Assembly: GCF_964036645.1 (NCBI RefSeq)
Contig: NZ_OZ038525.1
Span: 4,654,001-4,718,000, forward strand
DNA length: 64,000 bases
DNA from: Tenacibaculum sp. 190524A02b
GTDB lineage: Bacteria > Bacteroidota > Bacteroidia > Flavobacteriales > Flavobacteriaceae
Direction: 5' to 3'
The notes under the pieces are model-generated. The model was not told the origin of the DNA and ran no database searches. It worked only from the letters and a program-made list of their open reading frames with translations. The position numbers were made by a program, and so were the translations under genes. Within the stretch, counting starts at the first letter, position 1; every line of letters begins with the position of its first letter. Positions 52,538 to 61,190 of this stretch are shown piece by piece.

Positions 52538-54151
52538 TTATTTCTTTATAATTGGAGGGCCTCCAGCTAATATTTCGTCATTAGCAAACTCCTCAAACTT
52601 TTTAAAGTTATTTCTAAATGAATCAGCTAATTTATGAGCAGTTTCATAATATCCTTCATCATTATTCCATGCTTGTCTCTGACTTAATAACTCAGAAGGT
52701 ATTCCAGGGCATTTCCTAGGTTGTGCTAAACCAAATACAGAATGTATATGATAATCTTCATAAGTAATTTCAGAAGGCAAACCTCCAGTAAGAGCTGCAT
52801 TAATCATAGCACGAGTATACTTTAATTTCATTCTGTTTCCAACTCCATAAGGCCCAGCAAACCATCCTGTGTTAACTAACCATACGTTTACGCCTGTTTC
52901 TTTCATCTTTTCACTTAACATTTCAGCATAACGAGTAGGGTGTAAAGGCATAAAAGGAGCGCCAAAACAAGCTGAGAAACTAGGTAATGGTTCAGTAACT
53001 CCAGCTTCAGTTCCTGCAACTTTAGCTGTATATCCAGAAATAAAGTGATAAGCAGCTTGACCAGGTGTTAATTTTGAAATAGGAGGCAATACCCCAAAAG
53101 CATCCGCAGTTAAAAAGAATATATTTTTAGGATTACTACCAATAGAAGGTACTCTAATATTTTCAATATGGTGAATTGGGTAACTAACACGAGTGTTCTG
53201 TGTAATAGAAGTATTGGCAAAATCTACATTACCTTTTTCGTCCATTACAATATTTTCTAGTATAGCTCCTCGTTTTATAGCACCGTAAATTTCTGGTTCT
53301 TTTTCTTGAGATAAATCTATAACTTTAGCGTAGCAACCACCCTCAAAGTTAAAAACAGTATTCTCCGAAGTCCAGCCATGCTCGTCATCTCCAATTAAGC
53401 TACGATTAGGATCTGTAGACAAGGTAGTTTTACCTGTTCCAGATAAACCAAAGAAAATAGCTGTATCTCCTTCACTTCCTACGTTAGCCGAACAGTGCAT
53501 TGGTAATGTGTTTTTAAATACAGGAAGAATAAAATTTAAAGCAGAAAAAATTCCTTTTTTAATTTCACCTGTATAACCAGTACCACCAATAAGCGCAATC
53601 TTTTTACTAAAATTTAAAATAGCAAAGTTATGTTGACGTGTTCCATCTTCCTCAGGGTTTGCCATAAACCCAGGAGCATTAACCACTGTCCATTCAGGAG
53701 AAAAACCTTTTAATTCTTCAGTAGTTGGACGTAAAAACATATTATAAGCAAACATGTTACTCCAAGGGTACTCGTTAACAACACGAATATTTAATTTGTA
53801 ATTTTCGTCAGCACAAGCGTAACTATCTCTTACAAAAAGCTCTTTATTGGAAAGATAAGCAATAACCTTATCGTATAATTTATCAAATTTCTCAGAATCG
53901 AAAGGGATATTTATATCTCCCCACCAGATTTCATCTTTGGTGATGTCATCTTTAACAATAAATCGATCCATTGGTGAGCGTCCAGTAAATTCACCAGTTT
54001 TAACAGCGATAGCTCCAAAACTAGTTTCCTCACCTTGTCCTTTTTCAATAGTAATATCATGTAACTCGTCTGAAGTCAATTGATAACGAACCGTAGAATC
54101 TTTAATACCTAAATAATCTATCGAAATCGTTTTCGCATCAAGATTTGTCAT
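52538..54151 (-). CDS. pckA: Phosphoenolpyruvate carboxykinase (ATP)
   Basis: This 537-residue gluconeogenic enzyme converts oxaloacetate to PEP. The ATP-type motif GLSGTGKTTLS (kinase-1a) is present, with the paired metal-binding region GDDEHGW and the FEGGCYAK signature. GYTAKVAGTEAGVTEP and the HPTRYAEMLSEK C-terminal part are also seen. It is a single gene with a promoter carrying a palindromic site. Confidence 0.97.
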   Translation of the reverse strand: MTNLDAKTISIDYLGIKDSTVRYQLTSDELHDITIEKGQGEETSFGAIAVKTGEFTGRSPMDRFIVKDDITKDEIWWGDINIPFDSEKFDKLYDKVIAYLSNKELFVRDSYACADENYKLNIRVVNEYPWSNMFAYNMFLRPTTEELKGFSPEWTVVNAPGFMANPEEDGTRQHNFAILNFSKKIALIGGTGYTGEIKKGIFSALNFILPVFKNTLPMHCSANVGSEGDTAIFFGLSGTGKTTLSTDPNRSLIGDDEHGWTSENTVFNFEGGCYAKVIDLSQEKEPEIYGAIKRGAILENIVMDEKGNVDFANTSITQNTRVSYPIHHIENIRVPSIGSNPKNIFFLTADAFGVLPPISKLTPGQAAYHFISGYTAKVAGTEAGVTEPLPSFSACFGAPFMPLHPTRYAEMLSEKMKETGVNVWLVNTGWFAGPYGVGNRMKLKYTRAMINAALTGGLPSEITYEDYHIHSVFGLAQPRKCPGIPSELLSQRQAWNNDEGYYETAHKLADSFRNNFKKFEEFANDEILAGGPPIIKK

Positions 54152-54183
54152 CTTAAAATATTTTAGTTGTGTTTTATTTTTGA

Positions 54184-54217
54184 CAAAAATAGTTCTTTTT
54201 GTGTAAACAACTTACAC
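54184..54217 (-). promoter_or_regulatory. pckA promoter with GTGTAA-N5-TTACAC inverted repeat
   Basis: On the minus strand TTG (54210-54208), 16 bases and TATTTTTG (54191-54184) give a probable promoter. A perfect inverted repeat GTGTAA-N5-TTACAC (54201-54217) overlaps the -33 region. This position suits a transcription factor of the CRP/FNR or a similar family acting on a gluconeogenic gene; the factor is not identified. Confidence 0.55.
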
Positions 54218-54231
54218 ATCAGAAAATTTTA

Positions 54232-54618
54232 TTAACCATTGCTGTTAACAACTTTTTTAACAAAGTAAATTGAAGTTAAAAGCCACCCTAATATAAGAAA
54301 AATTCCGCCGATAGGAGTTATAAACCATATGTTTTTAGCTGGAATATTAACAAGGTGTATAGCATAAATAGATCCTGAAAATAGAAGAATACCTAAAAAA
54401 ATAACAAGGCTAACTTTATTTTTTAGTGAGGTAGGTAGTTCTTTACTTAAGTTAATAATTAGAAGAAAAATAACATGATACATTTGATATTTTACAGCAG
54501 TTTCAAAACTATTCATCGCTTCAGGAGATAACTTTTCTTTTAAAGCATGCGCTCCAAAGGCTCCTAAAATAATAGTGAGCATTCCTAGAAACCCAGTTAT
54601 TGTTAAATTTTTATACAT
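54232..54618 (-). CDS. DUF423 family membrane protein
   Basis: The 128-residue protein has four hydrophobic helices and the DUF423 features GAFGAHAL(KEKL) in helix one/two, ETAVKYQMYHVIFLL, a GSIYAIH segment and TPIGGIFLILGWLL. It is a small inner-membrane family of unknown function. It is divergent from the saccharopine dehydrogenase-like gene. Confidence 0.9.
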   Translation of the reverse strand: MYKNLTITGFLGMLTIILGAFGAHALKEKLSPEAMNSFETAVKYQMYHVIFLLIINLSKELPTSLKNKVSLVIFLGILLFSGSIYAIHLVNIPAKNIWFITPIGGIFLILGWLLTSIYFVKKVVNSNG

Positions 54619-54701
54619 AATTTATTAAATTGTTTAAAATTAAACTTTTTTAACGATATTGCAGAACCAAATTGAGTTTCAACAAAAGTACACTTTTAAA
54701 T

Positions 54702-56072
54702 ATGAGAAATATATTAATTATAGGTGCTGGTAGATCAAGTTCTTCACTTATAAAATACTTACTTGATAAATCTTCAACAGAAAATCTACATATAACAATT
54801 GGAGATGTATCTATAGAAAACGCTAAATCTAAAGTTAATGAACATAAGAATGCTTCTGCAATTAAATTAGATGTTTTCAAACCTGAAGAAAGAGTAGAGG
54901 CTATAAAAGCAGCTGACATTGTTATTTCGATGTTACCAGCAAGATTTCATATGGAAGTAGCAAAAGATTGCCTAACTTATAATAAACATATGGTCACGGC
55001 TTCTTATATTTCAGAAGATATGAAAGCCTTAGATAAGGAAGCAAAAGCTAAAAACCTAATCTTTATGAATGAGATTGGCTTAGATCCGGGAATAGATCAT
55101 ATGAGTGCTATGCAAGTAATTGATAGAATTAAAGAAGAAAATGGTGAAATGTTACTTTTTGAATCATTTTGTGGTGGATTAGTAGCTCCAGAAAGTGATA
55201 CAAATCTTTGGAATTATAAATTTACTTGGAACCCTAGAAATGTAGTTTTAGCTGGACAAGGTGGTGCTTCCATGTTTATTCAGGAAGGAACCTATAAATA
55301 TATACCTTATCACAAGTTATTTAGAAGAACTGAATTTTTGACTATTAATGGAAGTGGAAAGTTTGAGGCTTATGCTAATAGAGATTCTTTAAAGTATAGG
55401 AGTATTTATGGTTTAGAGAACATAAAAACAATGTATAGAGGAACAGTTCGTAAAGTTGGTTTTTCTAGAGCATGGAATGTTTTTGTACAGTTGGGTATGA
55501 CAGATGATACCTATACTATCGAAGATTCTGAAAATATGAGTTATAGAGACTTTACGAATTTGTTTTTAGCATATTCACCAAGTGACTCTGTAGAGTTGAA
55601 ATTTAGATCATATTTAAAGATTGATCAAGATGATCTAATGTGGGATAAATTTTTAGAGTTAGACCTTTTTAATGCGAATAAAAAAGTAGGTTTAAAAAAT
55701 GCTACGCCTGCTCAAATATTGCAGAAAATATTAATGGATTCTTGGACTTTAGAAGAAGAAGATAAAGATATGATTGTGATGCACCATATTTTTGGATATG
55801 AAAAGAATGGAGAAAAGCATCAGGTTGAAAGTAGTATGGTAATTAAGGGAGATGACCAAACTTATACAGCAATGGCTAAAACTGTAGGTTTACCTGTAGC
55901 AATGGCTACTTTAAGAATTTTAAATAAAGAAATAACAACTCCAGGTGTTCAATTACCAATTAACAAAGAGGTTTATGAACCAATATTAAAAGAATTAGAA
56001 GAATATGGAATCACCTTTATAGAAAAAGAAGTTCCGTATTTAGGATATAACCCAGATAGTGTAAAAGGTTAG
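54702..56072 (+). CDS. Saccharopine dehydrogenase family protein
   Basis: The 456-residue oxidoreductase has an N-terminal Rossmann motif MRNILIIGAGRSSSSLIKYL (GxGxxS) and MLPARFHMEVAKDCL. NEIGLDPGIDHMSAMQVIDRI and SFCGGLVAPESDTNLWNYKFTWNPRNVVLAGQGGA are the saccharopine reductase-type catalytic domain. It most likely interconverts lysine/glutamate and saccharopine or a related imino acid. The ATG at 54702 is used; an upstream in-frame TTG adds ten unconserved residues. It ends six bases before the convergent trmN6. Confidence 0.9.
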   Translation: MRNILIIGAGRSSSSLIKYLLDKSSTENLHITIGDVSIENAKSKVNEHKNASAIKLDVFKPEERVEAIKAADIVISMLPARFHMEVAKDCLTYNKHMVTASYISEDMKALDKEAKAKNLIFMNEIGLDPGIDHMSAMQVIDRIKEENGEMLLFESFCGGLVAPESDTNLWNYKFTWNPRNVVLAGQGGASMFIQEGTYKYIPYHKLFRRTEFLTINGSGKFEAYANRDSLKYRSIYGLENIKTMYRGTVRKVGFSRAWNVFVQLGMTDDTYTIEDSENMSYRDFTNLFLAYSPSDSVELKFRSYLKIDQDDLMWDKFLELDLFNANKKVGLKNATPAQILQKILMDSWTLEEEDKDMIVMHHIFGYEKNGEKHQVESSMVIKGDDQTYTAMAKTVGLPVAMATLRILNKEITTPGVQLPINKEVYEPILKELEEYGITFIEKEVPYLGYNPDSVKG

Positions 56073-56078
56073 TTAACT

Positions 56079-56798
56079 TTACATTTTTAAATAAAAATCT
56101 TTCGTAAGATTTATATAGGCATCAGTGTACTGGTGCCTTTCTTTTTCAATAATTAATTCTTCCTTTATAATTTCTTTTTTTGAAAAAGAAAAGGTTAACA
56201 TACTGCGTTTTATTTCAGAAGTAATATTTCCTTTTACATGACATATTCTATTAACATAAAGTCCTTTTTCTTTAGCTATATCAATAAACTGAATCTCTTC
56301 TTTATAAGGAATAATGACATTGAAAGTTCCTTCTGAGCTTAAAATAGAAGAAACTCCATTAATTAATTCGTGAAAGGTTAATGAAGATGTAAAACGAGCT
56401 TTATTTCTAGCTTCATTATCAGATTCATATGTGTCTGTATAAAAAGGAGGGTTGGAAATTATTAGGTTATAAGTTTCTTCTTCTTCTTTTATTTCTTCTA
56501 CAAATTCTTCAAAAGTAGCATGATAACAAAAAAGACGATCTCCCCAATTAGATAATTCAAAATTTTGAACAGACTGCTCATATGCCTCTTCATCAATTTC
56601 TACACTATCTATGGTAGAAGCATTACTTCTTTGTGCTAACATTAATGAAATAATACCAGTTCCAGAACCAATATCTAAAATAGTATCAGGATAGTTTTCT
56701 AAAGAACACCAAGCTCCTAATAAAACAGCATCAGTACCAATTTTCATAGCACATTTGTCTTGATGTACTACAAACTCTTTAAATTGAAAAGGTTTCAT
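56079..56798 (-). CDS. tRNA1(Val) adenine37-N6 methyltransferase family (TrmN6)
   Basis: The 239-residue methyltransferase has KIGTDAVLLGAW, the SAM motif DIGSGTGIISLMLAQR, the acidic VEIDEEAYEQS and the catalytic NPPFYTDTY motif typical of adenine-N6 methyltransferases. The YfiC/TrmN6 family modifies A37 of tRNA-Val. It follows a small membrane-protein gene with an ATG adjacent to that gene's stop. It belongs to a four-gene operon that also encodes MnmD. Confidence 0.88.
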   Translation of the reverse strand: MKPFQFKEFVVHQDKCAMKIGTDAVLLGAWCSLENYPDTILDIGSGTGIISLMLAQRSNASTIDSVEIDEEAYEQSVQNFELSNWGDRLFCYHATFEEFVEEIKEEEETYNLIISNPPFYTDTYESDNEARNKARFTSSLTFHELINGVSSILSSEGTFNVIIPYKEEIQFIDIAKEKGLYVNRICHVKGNITSEIKRSMLTFSFSKKEIIKEELIIEKERHQYTDAYINLTKDFYLKM

Positions 56799-56930
56799 TT
56801 ATAAAATACGTCCAATAATTTTTTCAGCATTAAACCAAAGTAGAATAACTATTAGTAGTAATAGAACTAGGTACAAACCTCGTTTAGGGTTTGACTTTTT
56901 TCTACGTCCAAATTTTCTCTCAAATTTCAT
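56799..56930 (-). CDS. Small single-pass membrane protein (43 residues)
   Basis: The frame runs ATG (56930-56928) to TAA (56801-56799). The first half is highly basic (KFERKFGRRKKSNPKRG), the second half one membrane helix (LYLVLLLLIVILLWF) and a short tail. It fits exactly between mnmD (eight-base gap) and trmN6 (no gap), so it is probably a real gene. Its topology (basic cytoplasmic N-terminus) predicts an N-in helix. Function unknown. Confidence 0.7.
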   Translation of the reverse strand: MKFERKFGRRKKSNPKRGLYLVLLLLIVILLWFNAEKIIGRIL

Positions 56931-56938
56931 TATCTATA

Positions 56939-57592
56939 TTATTTTTTTATAGCTCTTAACATTTCTCTTTTTCCAGGAGGGCCAGGTAACCGTTCAACAG
57001 TAAAGCCAACAGATTGCATTGCTCGCCTGACACTTCCTTTAGCTGAATAAGTGACTAGTACACCTTCATTTTTTAATGCATTATACATTTTACCAAAAAT
57101 CTTTTCAGTCCATAACTCAGGTTGAACTCTAGCTCCAAAAGCATCAAAGTAAATTAAGTCAAATTCATTGTTATTATCAATATCCTTAAAAAACTTTTGT
57201 TGTTTAACTAATGAAAAATCATCAGTTATTTTAGTTTTTCTTTCCCAAGCAACTTCATGGATTTTAGAAAAAATAGCAGCTTGATTTTCTACTTTTAAAT
57301 TGTTAATATAATTCAGTTTGTTAATTTCTTCAGGAGGAACTGGGTAGGCTTCTATGCCTGTGTAATTAATTTTCTTCTTCGTTTCTAAGAAAGTAATAAA
57401 ACAGTTTAAGCCAGTACCAAAACCTATTTCTAGTATAGAAATAGAATCTTTGTTCATATAGTTTAAACCATGTTTGATAAAAACATGGTAAGCTTCTTGA
57501 ATTGCCCCATGTTTAGAATGGTATTGTTCATTCCATTCAGGTAAATGAATGGTAGTTGAGCCATCAGACGTTATAATAATTTCTCTCTTAAT
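56939..57592 (-). CDS. mnmD: tRNA 2-thiouridine wobble methyltransferase MnmD (probable ATT start)
   Basis: The 217-residue protein has the MnmC1/MnmD SAM motif ILEIGFGTGLNCF and YFDAFGARVQPELWT with the C-terminal GPPGKREMLRA. It converts nm5(s2)U34 to mnm5(s2)U34 in tRNA. The conserved N-terminal region (KREIIITSDGS; EWNEQYHSKHGAIQEAYHVF) is encoded upstream of the first ATG (57457). No ATG, GTG or TTG lies in frame between the stop of DUF4920 and that ATG. The best start is ATT at 57592, seven bases after that stop, aligned with the usual MKREI start. The frame is the same as that of DUF4920. Confidence 0.8.
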   Translation of the reverse strand: MKREIIITSDGSTTIHLPEWNEQYHSKHGAIQEAYHVFIKHGLNYMNKDSISILEIGFGTGLNCFITFLETKKKINYTGIEAYPVPPEEINKLNYINNLKVENQAAIFSKIHEVAWERKTKITDDFSLVKQQKFFKDIDNNNEFDLIYFDAFGARVQPELWTEKIFGKMYNALKNEGVLVTYSAKGSVRRAMQSVGFTVERLPGPPGKREMLRAIKK

Positions 57593-57598
57593 AACAAA

Positions 57599-58102
57599 TT
57601 ACTTTTTCATTAATACACCATCCGCTAAAAATGCAAACTCCTTTTTGGGGTTAGTAATTTTTTCAATTTCTTCTTTACTTTTACCAGCATCTTCAGCATA
57701 ATGCTTTAGTTCATCAACCGAAGTTTCTTTAATAAAAGCTTTGCCAGAAACAATAACTTCTTTTCCTTTACTATCTAAAGGCATAAAAAAACTATAGTCT
57801 TTAAAACGAACCATTGTTTCAGTTTGATCATTTAAAGGAAGTTTCATCCAACAACCTTTTTTGGTACATACTTCTTTAATTGTAGAAGTAAACTTTAAGT
57901 TAATAGTATCGCCAACCGCTAACGTTTTCATTTTATCATAGGCAAGCATTGTAGTTAAGGTATTATTACTTGAAATTTTATTGCCAAAAGAAGCATATTC
58001 ATTCTTGATAGGCTCTTTAGAGGATTTCTTATCTTTTTTTTCTGATTTACAAGAAGATAAAATAGTAATAGAAATAAAGAAAAAAGTTAGTAGTTTTTTC
58101 AT
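57599..58102 (-). CDS. DUF4920 family lipoprotein
   Basis: The 167-residue lipoprotein (lipobox SSC, Cys18) has a Lys-rich linker and a domain with EVCTKKGCWMKLPL, VRFKDYSFFMPLDSKGKEVIVSGKAF and ITNPKKEFAFLADGVL. It is the DUF4920 fold seen in Bacteroidota envelope proteins of unknown function. CTKKGCW has two cysteines that may form a metal or disulfide site. The ATG at 58100-58102 is used instead of one ten codons upstream because it precedes MKKLLTFFF. It is the first gene of the mnmD operon. Confidence 0.85.
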   Translation of the reverse strand: MKKLLTFFFISITILSSCKSEKKDKKSSKEPIKNEYASFGNKISSNNTLTTMLAYDKMKTLAVGDTINLKFTSTIKEVCTKKGCWMKLPLNDQTETMVRFKDYSFFMPLDSKGKEVIVSGKAFIKETSVDELKHYAEDAGKSKEEIEKITNPKKEFAFLADGVLMKK

Positions 58103-58226
58103 AATCAGTTGCTTAAAAAAATCAGTTAACAAAGATAGCTATATTTGTTTAAGTCTTACAAGTAAATGCTGTTTCTAGTAGTAGTTTTTGTATCTTCGTT
58201 GTATTATTTATTAAAAGAATTTTTAT

Positions 58227-59276
58227 ATGGAAATTAACATACAACCAATTAAAGAATCTAAAATAAGTCAAGTAGATTTTAGCGACTTAAAGTTTGGAAG
58301 TGTCTTTTCAGATCATATGTTTGTATGTGATTACGTAGATGGAAAGTGGCAAAACCCAACAATACAACCATACGGGCCTATTACTTTGGATCCTGCAGCT
58401 AAAATTTTCCACTATGGGCAATCTATTTTTGAAGGGATGAAGGCTTATAAAGATGTTGAAGGAAACACATTTTTATTTCGTCCTTTAGATAACTGTAAAC
58501 GATTAAACTTATCGGCTAAACGATTAGTCATTCCTGAAATTCCTGAAGAGGTTTTTATGAATGGTTTGAAAAAGTTATTAGAAATAGATAATGCTTGGAT
58601 TCCAACTAATGAAGGAAGTTCTTTATATATTCGTCCTTTTATGTTTGCATCAGGAAACGGATTTCACGCTTCACCTGCAGATGCATATAAGTTAATTATT
58701 TGTACGGCACCATCTGGGGCGTATTTTTCGGGGAAAGTTAAAGTGCTTATAGAAGAAAAATATGCACGTGCTGCAAATGGAGGAGTTGGTTTTGCAAAAG
58801 CTGGAGGAAATTATGCAGCACAGTTTTATCCAACACAATTAGCAACAGACCAAGGATATAATCAGGTTATTTGGACTGATGATAATACACATGAGTATAT
58901 TGAAGAAGCTGGAGCAATGAATATTTTTGTAAGAATTAATGATACTTTAATTACAAGCCCTACAAGTGATAGAATTCTTGATGGTATTACTCGTAAAAGT
59001 ATTTTACAAATAGCAGAAGATAATAATATACCAGTCGAGGTTCGTAAGTTAACAGTAAAAGAAGTTGTTGAGGCTGCTAAAAATGGTTCTTTAAAAGAAA
59101 TGTTTGGAGCAGGGACAGCTGCAGTTATTTCTCCAATATCTGGTTTTGGTTATAAAGAAACTGATTATGATTTGCCAGAACTTGAAAATTCATATGCTAA
59201 CTCTTTAAAAAAGAAAATTACAGATATACAAACAAACAAAGTAGATGATCCATATGGATGGAGAGTAAAACTTTAA
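58227..59276 (+). CDS. ilvE: Branched-chain amino acid aminotransferase
   Basis: The 349-residue class IV aminotransferase has QSIFEGMKAYKDVEG and NLSAKRLVIPEIP. The conserved Lys/Glu of the PLP site lies in KAGGNYAAQF, and EEAGAMNIFVRIN and MFGAGTAAVISPI follow. It makes valine, leucine and isoleucine from their 2-oxo acids and also starts their degradation. It is a single gene ended by a GNRA-like terminator. Confidence 0.95.
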   Translation: MEINIQPIKESKISQVDFSDLKFGSVFSDHMFVCDYVDGKWQNPTIQPYGPITLDPAAKIFHYGQSIFEGMKAYKDVEGNTFLFRPLDNCKRLNLSAKRLVIPEIPEEVFMNGLKKLLEIDNAWIPTNEGSSLYIRPFMFASGNGFHASPADAYKLIICTAPSGAYFSGKVKVLIEEKYARAANGGVGFAKAGGNYAAQFYPTQLATDQGYNQVIWTDDNTHEYIEEAGAMNIFVRINDTLITSPTSDRILDGITRKSILQIAEDNNIPVEVRKLTVKEVVEAAKNGSLKEMFGAGTAAVISPISGFGYKETDYDLPELENSYANSLKKKITDIQTNKVDDPYGWRVKL

Positions 59277-59282
59277 AATTTT

Positions 59283-59312
59283 AAAAAGGCATTAAGGAAA
59301 CTTAATGCTTTT
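59283..59312. terminator. Bidirectional terminator
   Basis: AAAAAGGCATTAAG pairs with CTTAATGCTTTTTT around GAAA, between ilvE and the convergent ECF sigma gene. Confidence 0.85.
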
Positions 59313-59313
59313 T

Positions 59314-59853
59314 TTATGAAGTGATTTTTATACAATCCTTTAAAAAAGCAAAGGCTCTAGAAATATGACGTTCTACTGTTTTGGTTGCAATTCCTAGTTC
59401 GTTTGCTACTTCTTTATATTTTTTTCCCGCTATTTTATTATTAATAAAAACCGTTTTACATTTTAAAGGAAGTTTATTAATACATCTATCTAGTTGTTTT
59501 ATTTGTTCTTTTTGCCGTGATTCATCTATTTCTAGAACCTCAATAATGGCGTCATTGTAATAGTTTAATAATGCTTGATCTATCCTTTTTTTATGCCTAA
59601 ATGTATCAATGTATTTATGATAAGCTGTTTTATATAAGTAGCTTTTTAAAGAGGTATTTATGGTGATAAAGTGACGCCTTGTCCATAATGTAACAAAGGT
59701 GTCTTGAACAATATCTTCAATAATAGCTTTGTCAGAAGTGAAATTTAATAAGTAAATACATAGCCTTTCATAATAATTAGAATAGAGTTGTTCAAAAGCA
59801 TATGCATCATTTTCTTTTAGTAAGTTTAAGGTAATGTTAAGAGAGTTTTTCAT
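59314..59853 (-). CDS. ECF sigma factor of a FecI-like system
   Basis: This 179-residue sigma-70 family member has region 2 (AFEQLYSNYYERLCIYLLNF, IIEDIVQDTFVTLWTRR, YLYKTAYHKYIDTFRHKKR) and region 4 (CINKLPLKCKTVFINNKIAGKKYKEVANELGIATKTVERHISRAFAFLKD). It is a FecI-type regulator for a surface receptor. It is divergent from fecR, not in front of it as in the usual sigma-fecR-susC order, so the two share a 95-base intergenic promoter region. The SusC receptor with a STN domain two genes away completes the surface-signalling set. Confidence 0.93.
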   Translation of the reverse strand: MKNSLNITLNLLKENDAYAFEQLYSNYYERLCIYLLNFTSDKAIIEDIVQDTFVTLWTRRHFITINTSLKSYLYKTAYHKYIDTFRHKKRIDQALLNYYNDAIIEVLEIDESRQKEQIKQLDRCINKLPLKCKTVFINNKIAGKKYKEVANELGIATKTVERHISRAFAFLKDCIKITS

Positions 59854-59918
59854 AATTCTTTAAAAAATTAACAGGATAGTAACGAAAAATAAATATTTTT
59901 TTTGGGGGTATTTTAAAA

Positions 59919-59947
59919 TTTCGACGTCTTACATAAAAAAGTAGACG
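59919..59947 (+). promoter_or_regulatory. Candidate ECF promoter with CGTCT/AGACG inverted repeat
   Basis: CGTCT (59925-59929) and AGACG (59943-59947) form an inverted repeat between the divergent sigma gene and fecR. Together with GGGGTA (59905-59910) 14 bases upstream this resembles an ECF -35/-10 pair, but the assignment is speculative. Confidence 0.3.
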
Positions 59948-59948
59948 A

Positions 59949-61085
59949 ATGAATACTATTAAAATTGATAGTTTAATTGTAAAACTCCTTGAAAATACAA
60001 TAAATAAAGAAGAATCTACTGAGTTAAAAAAGTGGATAGAAAAAGATGCTGCCAATTTAGCTTACTTCAAAGATTTTGTGGCTGTAAATCATCTGATTAA
60101 CAGTAAAGAAATATTTGATGTAAAAGAAAGTTTTTTTGAAATTGAGAAAGAGCTAAGTAAAAATAAAGCAAAAAAATATGTAGTTAATTATTTAAAATAT
60201 GCTTTAGTCATTTTAATAGTATCTTCATTAGGTAATTATTTCTACAGTGAGTATGTTACGAAAAAAGATTTTATAGCTATTGAAAAAGGTAAAAAGATTA
60301 TAGGTAAAACTAAGGCAGTACTAACTTTAGGTAATGGTAAGCAGATAGTTTTAGAAAAAGGTAAAAGTTATGCTAAAGATAATATGACTAGTAATGGAGA
60401 AGAGTTAAAGTATGAAGCTCTTGTTACTAATAATGATAAAATTGAATATAATTATTTAACAATCCCAAGAGGAGGTTTGTATCATTTAACCTTATCAGAT
60501 GGCACAAAAGTATGGTTGAACTCAGATTCTAAATTAAAATATCCAAAAGCTTTTAAAAGTTTAGTACCAAGAAAGGTAGAGTTATTATATGGAGAGGCCT
60601 ACTTTGAGGTAACATCAACTACAGAAAAAACACAATTTTTAGTAAAAAGTCCAAGGCACATTGTAAAAGTCTTAGGAACAAAATTTAATATAAAAGCGTA
60701 TTCAGATGAAGAAGAAGAACAAACTACCTTGGTTGAAGGAAAAGTAAATATAATAACTGCAAATAAAAGTTTACAACTTAAACCTAATGAACAAATTACA
60801 ATTACAAGTACTTCAGTTCAAGTAAATGCTGTAAAATCAGAAGATTATATAGTATGGAAAGAAGGTGTTTTTAATTTTAAAAAAATGCCGTTAAGTAAAA
60901 TTATGAAGGTTCTTGGAAGATGGTATAATGTAGATATACAGTTTAAGAGGGAAGAACTCAGAAATATCCGATTCATAGGGTCATTAAGTAAAGATCAAAA
61001 TATAGAAGAAATTTTAGAAACGATAAAAGAATTAGGTTTTATAAAAAACTATACAAAAAGTGAAAATCAAATAACTATAGAATAA
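59949..61085 (+). CDS. FecR family anti-sigma protein
   Basis: The 378-residue inner-membrane protein has a cytoplasmic anti-sigma segment (about 1-75), one membrane helix (about 79-97), a FecR periplasmic domain (about 150-262: GTKVWLNSDSKLKYPKAF, REVELLYGEAYFEVT-like region, LVEGKVNI) and a DUF4974 C-terminal domain (about 300-378). It holds the divergently encoded sigma factor until the SusC receptor relays substrate binding. It is followed by the receptor gene, with a hairpin between. Confidence 0.93.
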   Translation: MNTIKIDSLIVKLLENTINKEESTELKKWIEKDAANLAYFKDFVAVNHLINSKEIFDVKESFFEIEKELSKNKAKKYVVNYLKYALVILIVSSLGNYFYSEYVTKKDFIAIEKGKKIIGKTKAVLTLGNGKQIVLEKGKSYAKDNMTSNGEELKYEALVTNNDKIEYNYLTIPRGGLYHLTLSDGTKVWLNSDSKLKYPKAFKSLVPRKVELLYGEAYFEVTSTTEKTQFLVKSPRHIVKVLGTKFNIKAYSDEEEEQTTLVEGKVNIITANKSLQLKPNEQITITSTSVQVNAVKSEDYIVWKEGVFNFKKMPLSKIMKVLGRWYNVDIQFKREELRNIRFIGSLSKDQNIEEILETIKELGFIKNYTKSENQITIE

Positions 61086-61092
61086 ATAGTAA

Positions 61093-61134
61093 GGGAAGGA
61101 AGTGTTAATATTTGGTCGTATCAATCTTCTTCCC
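61093..61134 (+). other. Hairpin between fecR and susC
   Basis: GGGAAGGAAG (61093-61102) can pair with CTTCTTCCC (61126-61134) with one bulged G, around a 23-base AT-rich loop. There is no T-run after it. It may dampen read-through or protect the SusC transcript; function unknown. Confidence 0.4.
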
Positions 61135-61190
61135 CTACCTAAACAATAATTAATTAAATCAATGTTCAACTAACTATCAAACACAAATTT

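Noticed and set aside
59837..60055. 72-codon minus-strand frame overlapping the start of fecR
   Set aside because: It covers the shared promoter region and the fecR N-terminus and has no family features.
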